From NCBI GenBank assembly GCA_964030475.1, contig CAXIPT010000002.1:8699455-8763454 (forward strand): 64,000 nt of DNA. The letters run 5' to 3'. Under the pieces are notes generated by a model. It was not told where the DNA came from and did not search any database. It worked only from the letters and a program-made list of their open reading frames with translations. Of this stretch, positions 11,091 through 21,187 are shown one piece after another (the stretch's first letter is position 1; each line of letters starts with the position of its first letter). Position numbers and translations under genes: made by a program. This stretch comes from Tethya wilhelma. Taxonomy: Eukaryota; Porifera; Demospongiae; Tethyida; Tethyidae.

Positions 11091-11262
11091 ATACGTACTC
11101 CACCAGCGCGCGGCGGTGGCGGCGCTGTTGTACGCCTATTTTTTATGGCAAGGATTCCATGCAGTCACACTTTTGTGGCTATGGTCGGTCTGAGCCTAGT
11201 TAATTAGCGTACTATAAAGTTGAGAATTTAAAATAATACCATCATTATAGTCATATTTGGAT

Positions 11263-14200
11263 ATGGAAATGAATCAAGGCACACTCTTTCTGAGGGGACT
11301 ACTGCTGATTGTACTTAGTGTGAACCCATCAATAGTACAAGCTGGGATACAGGCTGGCACGTGCCAAGAAAAAGATGCTGAGGTTCTCATCCTTGGTGCT
11401 GGATTGGCTGGTTTGGGTGCTGCACGTACATTGAGCCTGAATGGAGTGAACAATTTTCTGATTATTGAACAGGATTTGGAGATTGGAGGGAGAGCAAAGT
11501 CAAGAAAGTTTGCTGGTACAACTGTTGAACTTGGAGCTCAATGGATTGTCCATGCTGATCCAACTAACCCTGTTGAAGAAAGACGTCATCCTTTTCTGAA
11601 TTTTGCTGATCGCTGCAACATCACCTATCGTCCTGCACCTTATGGTAGCACTGGCTTCAGAGTGTATACTCGCGATGGTACTGATATTACAACTTCACAA
11701 GAAGTTCAGGATGCTTTTAGCAGGTACGTAAATGCCGAAGATAATCCTTCTGTGCTTGGACCAATCTTTGATGCCCTTGGGGAAGACGATACACCTCTTT
11801 CAAATGGTCTGAGAGCTGGTGGTTGGTTTCCAATCACACCAATCGAAGAATGGGTTGAAGCTTTCAATGTCGATTTTGTTGGTTTTGCAGAATCCTCAGA
11901 CCATCAATCTTACAAGTACATTGTTGATCCTGAAATTGAGCGAATGCGTCGAAGATCGTTTGGTGAAAACACTGGAGTATTTATTGTCACTGATGATGTG
12001 GGATATGTTGGCATTGCACAGTGTGTTGCTAGAGATTTCATGACAGATGAAAACGATGCAAGACTGATTCTGGAAACAGTTGTTAGGACAATTGAATGGA
12101 GTCAAGACTGTGTTTGTGTTGCTACTGTTCAAAATGGTGAAGATCGTAGGTACTGTGGAACGTATGCCATTAGTACAATCCCACTTGGTTTCATCCAGAA
12201 TAACGGCCTCACTTTCATCCCCCCTCTTCCAGCAAGGACCAACATTGCTCTCTATAAAGTGACTATGGGACGTTTTATGAGGATCTATGCATCTTACAAC
12301 GAGACCTTTTGGGACACAGATGTCGACTTGATAGGGTACATAGACGACATTAACGGTCGTGATCACTACACCTTGTTTACTCCTTGGGGGGCATTCTTTC
12401 CAGAAGGCTCCAGAACAAACGTGATTCAAGCACTACTCTATGGTGACATTGCAAAGCGTGTATCATATCAAGACAAGGAGGTCACTCGTAAACAGATAGG
12501 AGAGGCTCTTCGTAACATTTATGGACCGTCCGTGAGTGATCCACTTGACATAATCGCGAGTCCTTTTACGGCGGATCCTTACTTCTTGGGTAATCTTGGC
12601 GGTATCCCTACTCCAGGTGTCAACAATGATACTTATGATGCATTGAATGAGCCTGTGGGGAATTTGTACTTCGCTGGAGACTTCACAGCTTATCACTTCC
12701 ACTCCACTGCTCATGGTGCTTTCATATTTGGCTCTCGTACTGCTGAAAGAATTGTACAGTTGATGCAACAACCACCACAAGGTACGGACAATGTATAATT
12801 GTATACAGACTGTATTATTAGTGAATTTGTGAGTTGTGATGAATAATTATGCCTGTAGGGCTTGCAGTACATGCAATATTTGTGTGTAAACTAAGTTATT
12901 GTGGGCATATAATAGTTATTATATACATGTCAATCAATTGTATTGATTTTTGTACAGTTACTTTCATCAACAATTCACCAAGAGTTCTAGGCAGGAGTAT
13001 CTCGGCCGAGTTCACAGTGTCCAAGTCGGTTGAAATTCTGGACTGCATCTTAGACAATGGAGAAAGACAAGACTGTAAGTTTCATAATACATAGCTTGTC
13101 GTGCATATAATGCTGTGCCAGGATTCATCATGTTCTCTGTCAATAGTAAGATGCCTGCTGTTTACTTCTGTTGGTGGTTAATTTATGAGGTAGTTAAAAA
13201 CATTAACATGACATGTATCAAAGCTGTTAAGAATGCTAATCCTAACTTATGGTGAGCTTGAAAGTATTGTGCTTTGATGTGTATTCGTCTTACACACAAG
13301 CAGCTGTATATACCATGAAGAAGACATTGTTTTAAGCTAATTGTTCACCAGCCCACAGCTGCTTGGTTTACATAAAGGGCTCAAATGTCAGACCATCAGA
13401 TAATAAGTAGACTAATTAAGTTGCAGCAAAATTCAATTTTATGTCAATTAATGGCACATGCAGACAACACAGGAATGACAAGCATGCACAAGATTATAAT
13501 TATGCCTCTCTCTCAACAGTCATGTATGCAGTTATATACCCAGATTTACTGAGGCACCATCATACATACATAACATCAATTCATTATAATTATGTGCAGG
13601 CTCATCGGGACAAGTGGCTTATTCTGATGTCACTGAAGGACGACACGTACTGAAGATCATTGCCAGGAATGAGCCGATAAGTGACAGGAGTACAGAGAGG
13701 AGGGCACTGTATGTCAGTGATTCACCTCATTGTGCAGTCCACCTGATAAATGGAGGAATTACTGTCCATAGGAATGCTGCTAGAGTTGAGTTTGTTGCAT
13801 CTGGTCTACCAGTGAGTGGCTTCACCTGTTTTATGGATTCTGTCAGGATCTTTGAATGTGAGCTAGCTTTATTTTGTCATGTTTTGTGATGCATGTAGCT
13901 AGATCAAAGAGACCGCTTCTAGGGTATGCAAATGAGTAAGATCTCATAAGGGCAGCCACATGCAGAGCCGTGTTGTAATTCAAGAGCATACACATGTAGG
14001 GCAATAATTATACTAAAATTAATTATTGTAACTCATGCACCCACGCTAAATACATACTTATCTCAACCACATGCAACCATGGCATGCAATGAAATTAAAT
14101 TCTGTCAAAAAAGCTTTTTCAAAAAAGCGCTTCATTTGGACTTTAGCAACTTTACATACACAATTATTATATTATAATTAGTTAAAAAGAAGTTTTCAAA

Positions 14201-14370
14201 TGGTGATCGATCATGCATATGTATAATGAATGTAATACATGCTTCAAATAATAGGTTCCAGTCCATTGGAGTTACGTGATCTGAATCCTGGCAGTCATCG
14301 TATCAGAATCAGACCTCAATGTGAGGGGGAGGAGAGACAACAGAGTCACTCATTCTTCACTCAAGGTTGA
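11263..14370 (+). CDS. Second secreted amine oxidase paralogue, short form without Calx-beta domains
   Basis: Exons 11263-12781, 12958-13074, 13600-13857 and 14255-14370. The last reads Gln-Gly-stop straight after the point where the first copy has a splice donor, giving about 669 residues. The ATG is at 11263; the longer ORF opens on TTG. From the mature N-terminus the oxidase differs from the first copy at about ten residues by my count. The signal peptide is more diverged. Arg replaces the usual Lys here too (residue 340). The two Ig-like modules are kept with the same phase-1 exon borders. No Calx-beta exon is seen before the next gene. The donor at 14366 (GTTGAT) is weak, so read-through to TGA is the simplest ending. 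Introns differ greatly in sequence and length from the first copy although the exons are nearly identical. Confidence 0.75.
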
Positions 14371-14746
14371 TTATAATGTTGTGCACACTAGTATGTATAT
14401 GACTATATATAGACTAGTTATAGTGGCTGACCTTTGTATGTAACATTGTTTATGACAATTTTAAATACACTGTTAGTAGATTGATTGTAAGTCTAGATTT
14501 GTGTTATAGAAATACTACAATTCCCCAGTTGTGAGACTTTGTAAAGAGTAACAATGAACTTTGATTCTTGAATAATGCAATAATTATTGTTCATTTACGT
14601 GCACTATTAAGATTAATTTTAATCTCTATAATAATTATGGCTATTTAACACAAAAAAACAAAACAAAATAACAAAAAAAAAAAAAAAAAAAAACCCAAAA
14701 AACAACAACTCATTTTCAAGTTTGAATTTGCTGGTATTATGTCCTA
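14371..14746. other. Intergenic stretch between convergent genes
   Basis: Contains the presumed 3' UTRs of the second oxidase gene and of the membrane-protein gene on the other strand, plus an A-rich tract with an uninterrupted A run (about 14649-14712). I searched it for the Calx-beta exons present in the first oxidase copy and found none. Confidence 0.6.
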
Positions 14747-16492
14747 TCACTTGGGCAACAATGGTGGGTACTCATCACTATGTTCCAATCTATGTGGAAC
14801 AGGATATTCCATTTCCCTAGCTTGTTTTCTTTCCCAACGTTTTCTGAGCCATTCTTTCAATTTAATCGACACTGTCTTTGGCCTCACGAGGTTGTAAGTG
14901 GCCAAGCACAGCCCATACACAGGTAGTATAGAGAGTTGAATGGACCAAAAAGCATAACACCAGGCTCGTTGAACGTGACGAGGGTCAATCAATGAAAGAA
15001 AACCCAATGCTGGAATAGAAAACGCATTCAGAGCAAACAGTCCGAAAAAGACAGTATCGAGAATATTGAGTGCACGGATTTTGTAAGGTCTTATAGTAGC
15101 AACAAGAAAAGTAGCAAGGAAGAACACACTACCTGTTAAGGGATAGTACAAAGGGGTTGCTGTCAAGGTAAACAGAGCTAGGTTGAGGATCCTTATGAGG
15201 AGGTAGAATCCAGCAAAGTATTGACAGTTGAACGGTTCCAGTTTGTAACAACCATTGAATGTCTCAACAAACACACGAAGGGGTTCTCGAGGGAGGTTAC
15301 AACAATTGAGCAACTGCTGAAATCGCTTGGAAGGATATAGAGTAAGAAGTAAAAAGGGAAAAATGTTGAATACAAGAAACATTGTCAGTGCCAAAAGAGC
15401 ATAAGGTAGATGTTCATTTCCAAAGTATTCATACGTGCCGTCGTAGTAGAGGAACAGTTTAGGCATTTTCTCTCCATGGATGTCGTAGAGGGCAACTGGA
15501 GTGAGCAAATCAAATGAGACATTGATGATCCTTACATACGACAGTAAAATAAATGTTGCAAATGCTCCAATGAGAGAACTGTGGATGTTCCATTCTCGAC
15601 GGATTTTAGCAAAACACCAATAAAAAGGCTTCCAAAAGCGTACGACAATGCTGTAACGACTGTGAAGCTTGACAAATATGTACGACAAAATGACGAGTAT
15701 GAGGGGGTACACTGCAATGGAGTACTCCAGAGCAAGTGTTTGAAGAGTGGAAATGTTTGGATGTATACAAAATGAAGGGTATAATGAACGAAAGAAGTCA
15801 AGATTCCACACTGAGTAAACAGATGTGACTAAACCAAAAATTAAATTCCCATCTGAATCATGAAGAGAGAATACTCTCATATTTATGGGAGCTGCTATAC
15901 ACTGGCTAATCAGTATATAAGCATTCAATGATCCAGATGCGGCGTTTATTCGAAACAAGATCACAATGATGTAGAAAACTGTTAGCGGAAGAAAGGCAAC
16001 AGCAATGTACTTTAACCAGTTGTACTGATAATCCTCAGCACAGCTCACACAAGCCAAGTTGTAGGAATAAACAGATGGAGAGTAACCCTCTTTGCATTTC
16101 CCACAGAGCTGGCCAGTTCGTTCCACGTGACGATTAGGAGCACATGATTGATCAATGCCAAAATTAAGGTGTCCTGGAATCGCCATGACGTTACAAGTAA
16201 ACATACAGTTGCCTACAACCGTTCTGTTGTAAACACTGCTGAACGTGGCACAGTGACAGACTGCAATGCTGGTTTGAAGTGTTTTTGGATCACATTGCAT
16301 TACACCTTCCAGTCTATCTCCACACTTACAGCTTGTTCCATTATCATCGGGCAGGGTCCATATTGGGCAATGCAGCTGCTCAGCAACATGTGACACTGTA
16401 TTGTCAGATTGAGCTGCTGACACTTGGAAAACTATCGCAGGCAATAGTAGTTGCAGTAAAACAACAGAGTGAAACTCAGATGCTGTTTGCAT
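14747..16492 (-). CDS. Multi-pass membrane protein with Cys-rich ectodomain (C-terminal type of the sponge beta-helix surface family)
   Basis: Single-exon ORF. The true ATG is at 16492 (the longer ORF starts on TTG), giving 581 residues. Residues 1-27 are a signal peptide. Residues about 40-165 are Cys-rich (CPIW, CKCG, CHCATF, LCGKCKEGYSPSVYSY, CVSC) with N-glycosylation sites. From about 165 onward there are roughly eight or nine hydrophobic segments, beginning NWLKYIAVAFLPLTVFY. The tail is basic and charged (KEWLRKRWERKQ). From memory of this family, such Cys-rich plus multi-TM regions follow long beta-helix ectodomains like the one at 55232-59179. Here the beta-helix part is absent. A receptor or adhesion role is possible; the function is unknown. 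Confidence 0.75.
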   Translation of the reverse strand: MQTASEFHSVVLLQLLLPAIVFQVSAAQSDNTVSHVAEQLHCPIWTLPDDNGTSCKCGDRLEGVMQCDPKTLQTSIAVCHCATFSSVYNRTVVGNCMFTCNVMAIPGHLNFGIDQSCAPNRHVERTGQLCGKCKEGYSPSVYSYNLACVSCAEDYQYNWLKYIAVAFLPLTVFYIIVILFRINAASGSLNAYILISQCIAAPINMRVFSLHDSDGNLIFGLVTSVYSVWNLDFFRSLYPSFCIHPNISTLQTLALEYSIAVYPLILVILSYIFVKLHSRYSIVVRFWKPFYWCFAKIRREWNIHSSLIGAFATFILLSYVRIINVSFDLLTPVALYDIHGEKMPKLFLYYDGTYEYFGNEHLPYALLALTMFLVFNIFPFLLLTLYPSKRFQQLLNCCNLPREPLRVFVETFNGCYKLEPFNCQYFAGFYLLIRILNLALFTLTATPLYYPLTGSVFFLATFLVATIRPYKIRALNILDTVFFGLFALNAFSIPALGFLSLIDPRHVQRAWCYAFWSIQLSILPVYGLCLATYNLVRPKTVSIKLKEWLRKRWERKQAREMEYPVPHRLEHSDEYPPLLPK

Positions 16493-18308
16493 ATTAATCA
16501 ACTACTCACTTTAATTTACAGTATAACAGTTGGCAGACTAGTATGACTGCTGACTCTCCAAATCAAATATAGCAGCTATTAAAACAGCGAAGTTCATTTT
16601 GTTGTTAAATATTAGCTAGATTTATGCACGGGGATTCTCCACGCATTGTTTAACTCCTTAACTGCTAATTGAATTATTAATAAGGTGCCAGTGAGAACAT
16701 GAAAGTCTAAGGTGTAGGAATTCTTGTGGCAAGAGAACTAATCACCAGAGATTTGGTATAATGATTAGTTTAGAAAAAAGTTTACATAGCTAAACTGTTT
16801 CCTTCAATGCAATATGCCCGGAATTTGGAATAATAATTATTAGTGTAAACGATATTTCAGCCATTTGTGTCAGGTTGACCTAAACATGAAGGTACACTGA
16901 TATTGGTAGACAAAGGTTGTGGGAAAACATAGCCTTCCTACTAGAGTAAATGCAATGAATATGATTACACCTGTCTCCCAAATGTTTTCATTTTAATGTT
17001 ACTTCCTGTCTTCTACTATAATTGAATTACTATCAACCCCCACATGACATTGTATACAATCATGCATGCACATACACAATAAAATTTATACACTTAGTAT
17101 ACCATATAATTATTCTATGAAAAACACAAACACACAATGTCATGTAGACAACACTTACATGTACATTTTGACATCTAGCTGCTTGACATGAGTCTCACGT
17201 CAATGATTAGTTTGACTCCGTCTTTTTGGATTCTCTTCCAGTCTCCACCAGACAACACAACAGGTTATCCAACTAGAATGTGTGTTTGTGTTTTTCATAG
17301 AATAATTATATGGTATACTAAGTGTATAAATTTTATTGTGTATGTGCATGCATNTGGAAACACGACACACATCTATACAATTAATTCTTCCAATATAAAT
17401 TATAAGTATATCAGTTACTTATTGTATACCTATCATTCTTGTGAATAGTACACCACATGCACAGGAATGTGGAATTTGTAGCATTTGGTTGCATCAAGAG
17501 AATCAAGAAACTGTATTGTACGCCAAAATAGTGTGCATTAACGTTAATATACCACATTAATTCTTTATACCTTGTAGTCCGATAGCATGCAATGATGGCC
17601 ATTGATGGTAATTTCTCAAGACTCCTCTATTTCATTGGTCTCTTTCCACAATGGATTAAAGGATATGATCTGGCAATACATGTTGATCTTTGACTGCTTG
17701 TTCTGCTGTAACTGGATGGTTTCCTACTGTGTCCAGCTGTGCCTGTGCTGTGTGTGTGATTGTTGAGTCAATGGGTGGTCAAGTGTTGGTGAAATAATAA
17801 ATTGATTATTATAGCTAATTAGATTTTCTCAAAAAACTGGTATGCATTATCACTGGACTGCTATCTGGTTATTGGCCCTTTGATCATGCGATGGTAATCA
17901 TCCGTGCCCGGACTCATGGCCGATGGTGTTTATATCGAGCTCAGTAAAAAGGAAGTTGTTATTCATTGTGATGCAGCATTGTGAAATACACCAGTTTTTG
18001 TACTTGATCTAAGCTTGTACCTTCATATGTAGTTCTAGTGGGTGGGTACGGTAGGTCACAGTTTCCGGAAACTCAGATTCCCTGCGGAGCAATGCTGCAT
18101 TGCTCCAGCCATTATTCAGTATAGACACAGGCTGCAATGATGTGTAAATACATGCCAGTAATAATTATAAGAACTGAACATAAAAAAACTTTGCAGTTGC
18201 AGTAACTTACAGTGAAAAAGGTGTTGCATGAACTGCATGTGACAAGAGTACAAAAGTTCAAAGTACAGTTCCATGCATGGATTCCATGCTATTTCGCGGA
18301 TAACAAAG
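16493..18308. other. Intergenic, no gene recognised
   Basis: Apart from the inverted repeat at 17062-17353, the stretch shows only short AT-rich sequence without splice-bounded exons or long ORFs on either strand. Confidence 0.5.
17062..17353. repeat. 74-base perfect inverted repeat ending at an 'n'
   Basis: Bases 17062-17135 and 17280-17353 are exact reverse complements as far as I can read, with a 144-base spacer. An ambiguous base follows immediately at 17354. This is either a young foldback element or an assembly foldback. The same configuration occurs at 54992-55530. Confidence 0.8.
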
Positions 18309-18457
18309 TGTCTCGAGACACGGTAGTCCGTATACTTTCCTATTGATTTTGTATTGCCTGTTTATAGTATCCGGATTTACCGGCACGCATGCGTAGAGTC
18401 ACGGTTCCATTGACTACACTATATTTAGCTTAGTATACGGACCCGGGCCTCGAGGCA
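18309..18457. repeat. Inverted-repeat element with TGYCTCGAG ends
   Basis: The left end (TGTCTCGAGACAC..GTCCGTATAC) and right end (GTATACGGACCCGGGCCTCGAGGCA) are imperfect inverted copies. A related internal segment (AGTCCGTATACTTTCCTATTG) occurs on the opposite strand near 53540-53560. Likely a MITE; family unknown. Confidence 0.5.
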
Positions 18458-18914
18458 CCGCGTTCAAATAAAGCACACTAGTGATGCTCAGCACACCTGA
18501 AACAATCCCAACAACTTGATCTCAGGTTGAACCTGGTAGTGAGGACTTCTTTGGAAAGCAGTATTGAGATGCCTTATTTATATTCTTCAAAAGAAGATAT
18601 TTTCCAGGTAGGCCAGAAATTTTACTAACGGCTTGAACTGAAGCCACTGCACAGTCGGGCCAGCTTGTTCACACAATAGATTATTATAGTGCTGTTTCTG
18701 CAGTGATGGTGTGTAGCAGTGTTTGTATATGTCATGGTGAGGAAATTGGGGTAATTTCAAGCAAGAAAAAACTTCAGTTTCAGTGCACCATTTAGGCAAG
18801 CTTGAAGTTATCATTGCATGGTGCTTCTTGTTCAATCACTGGAACTTGAAATCGGGGACTAATTGTTTGCAGTGCTTTATGGGATTACCCCTCCCCCTGG
18901 TTTATTTTAGCCAC

Positions 18915-19482
18915 GTTCCAATCCAGAGCACAATCAGTGCTGTGAATTCGAAGTGATCAGACTGATTCAATAGCCTCAGCATAGACAATGCTAAATTGAA
19001 TATTGGTATAGTATATGGCCCTGCGTTGGCTGGGACTCTGCCGATCAAAAGACTCATCACTGTAGCTTATCTATGGTTATACATATGTGACAGGACCATA
19101 CTAAATACTTGTTATGTCCAAATTGAAATCCGTGTACGTACAAAACAATTTGTCACGCAATTATTATATTTATTACGCATAATGTTCATTCTGCAGGCAT
19201 GTATATCAGAAGACTCCAAGGACGGAGTGGATATAATCTCAGAGCCCTGCCAGGGCAGTTGTTCAAAAGTCGAATGTTGATTTTTCATGTTGCACACCCT
19301 ATAACTCTGGCACACTGAATTCCATTAAGTTATGGATCCCGCCGGGGTGGTACTCAGTGAGTACCTTAGCCTGTTCCAACTGATCCGGCTGCTGAGGAGT
19401 AAGTACAGTCAGTGCTGTGTATAGTGATCAGACCGATTCAACAGCCTCAGCTAGGATAAGACCAAATTGAATATAGGCAGAC
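18915..19482 (+). repeat. Diverged tandem duplicate blocks
   Basis: The block at about 18925-19010 (CAGTGCTGTG..GATCAGACTGATTCAATAGCCTCAGC) recurs at about 19408-19470 (CAGTGCTGTG..GATCAGACCGATTCAACAGCCTCAGC). The second copy ends at the ambiguous base 19483. No gene is visible between the copies. Confidence 0.45.
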
Positions 19483-19489
19483 NCTTGGC

Positions 19490-19966
19490 TGGTTCTCCAG
19501 TTTAAGTTGCCTGTCACTTATATTTTACTCCACTGCTTAGCCAACTGATTAGTAGGAATTTGAACCAATACTTTTGTGCAGTCATTGTATATTTACGACA
19601 CTGAGGGCCATCCATATGAGGAAGACAATAATAAAAATGAAGTAGTCATGTGCCGAAATTGAGACATTCCTTGTTCCAATACTTTTTACTGCACTGCCCA
19701 TTCCTACACGACATATTTTTTTGAAATTTTTACTACTTGTATTTTACTCCACTGCTTAGCAACTGATTAGTAGGAGTTTGAACCAATGCAGCAGGTACTT
19801 CTGTGCAGTCATTGCATTTACGACACTGAGGCCGTCCATATGAAGGAGGCAATAATAAAATGAAGTAGTCATGTGCCGAAATTGAGACATTCCTTGTTCC
19901 AATACTTTTTATCGCACTGCCCATTCCTACACAACTTATTTTTTTGAAATTTTTACTACTTGTGGC
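19490..19966 (+). repeat. Two tandem partial copies of family R (spacer plus right arm, subtype B)
   Basis: Two successive units (about 19520-19738 and 19739-19966) each carry the subtype B spacer (ACTCCACTGCTTAG..) followed by the right arm (TGAAGTAGTCATGTGCCGAAATTGAGAC..). Left arm and body are missing. This shows that the spacer/arm part can multiply without the body. Confidence 0.75.
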
Positions 19967-20261
19967 ACAAGTGATCAACACGTAAAAATTTGCATATTCA
20001 TTCCTCATTAAGTGCAATGCACGTTAGCGCGTTTAGTCCCAGTCCTTAATGTACCTGAGTGTCATGACTCATAAAGTTACGTTTCATCAGTATTACTACT
20101 GACATGTAATTATAATATAGCTTTATTGTTTACAAGATATAAATCAATATATTATTTCAATAATATTTAACCAGTGTATATATTTATATTATGACAAGTA
20201 AAAAAAAAACATTAGAAATGTAATGAGAACATAATAGGAATGGTAAAATTGTAAAGCCATG

Positions 20262-20290
20262 CAGTGGCGTAGCCAGGGGGGTGCTAAAGG
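20262..20290 (+). mobile_element. Single terminus of a CAGTGGCGTAGCC-type DNA transposon
   Basis: CAGTGGCGTAGCCAGG at this point matches the terminal motif of the element at 38687-39052. I could not find a matching opposite end nearby, so the extent is unknown; sequence up to about 20700 may belong to it. Confidence 0.35.
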
Positions 20291-20839
20291 TGTATTAATT
20301 TTGTACCCCATTTTTTTTGTCTCGCGAAATTTATGCATAGGTATTGTAATGCACAATTTTTTTAGTTTGTATAATAATTTTTTTGTGTACTTACTTGGTA
20401 AAGCAGTCATCTTTAGCCAGAACAGAACAACTATTAGAAGCTTTCTGTTTGCTGCTACAAGGCTTAAATTTAGAGAGCGTTCAATCTAGCGAGCACGTGC
20501 TTCTGCTCGAGTTAATGAATGGGAGAGACTATGTACCTTAGCAAATTGTTTAAAGCAACTGATAGCTATGGTAGGGTTTTGTACCCAATACATGATTCTA
20601 AATAACGCACCGTCATCTGGGTTGTCGATTTGATTTCCCAAGTAGCTAATGAATTATTTATGAGTATAAACATTAATGGCTGCCATACCAAGAAAGTGCT
20701 TTTTCCTTGTATCTAGCGACTCAATGAGAGACATGAAAAAACGATGCCTAAAGGACCTGAAGACGAAGAAACCACGTATATTTGTTCAGGAATCAGCTTC
20801 TGAAAGTGAGCACTCTTTGAGAAAAGTCGTGCCAAGATA

Positions 20840-20918
20840 GAAGAAGAAGAAGAAGAAGAAGAAGAAGAAGAAGAAGAAGAAGAAGAAGAAGAAGAAGAAG
20901 AAGAAGAAGAAGAAGAAA
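20840..20918. repeat. (GAA)n microsatellite
   Basis: About 26 uninterrupted GAA units. A serine-rich frame on the minus strand is only the translation of this repeat. It lies about 270 bases before the first exon of the coiled-coil/FN3 gene. Confidence 0.95.
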
Positions 20919-21187
20919 ATTGGAGGATTAGCATATTTTAGTTTGGTATTATAGCGATGGTTTTAGGCCTTGATTTTGGGCTTGTTAGAAAGAGCGAAGA
21001 AGTAGCGTTAGAAGCCTTTTAGTGTCAAGCGCTCATTTTTTGCAGAGTTATTAGCGTGAATACGTATTTGTATTGTGCTAATAGACCATCCATACCATTC
21101 CTATATGTACCGGGTACTACGTATACCGTACTGGGAATACCAAACGTTATATGTTGTCCATGCACACATTGTTTTTCAGATTTGCCA

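Noticed and set aside
20713..20934. Minus-strand ORF with a long serine run
   Set aside because: It is the translation of a (GAA)n microsatellite, with no splice or start context.
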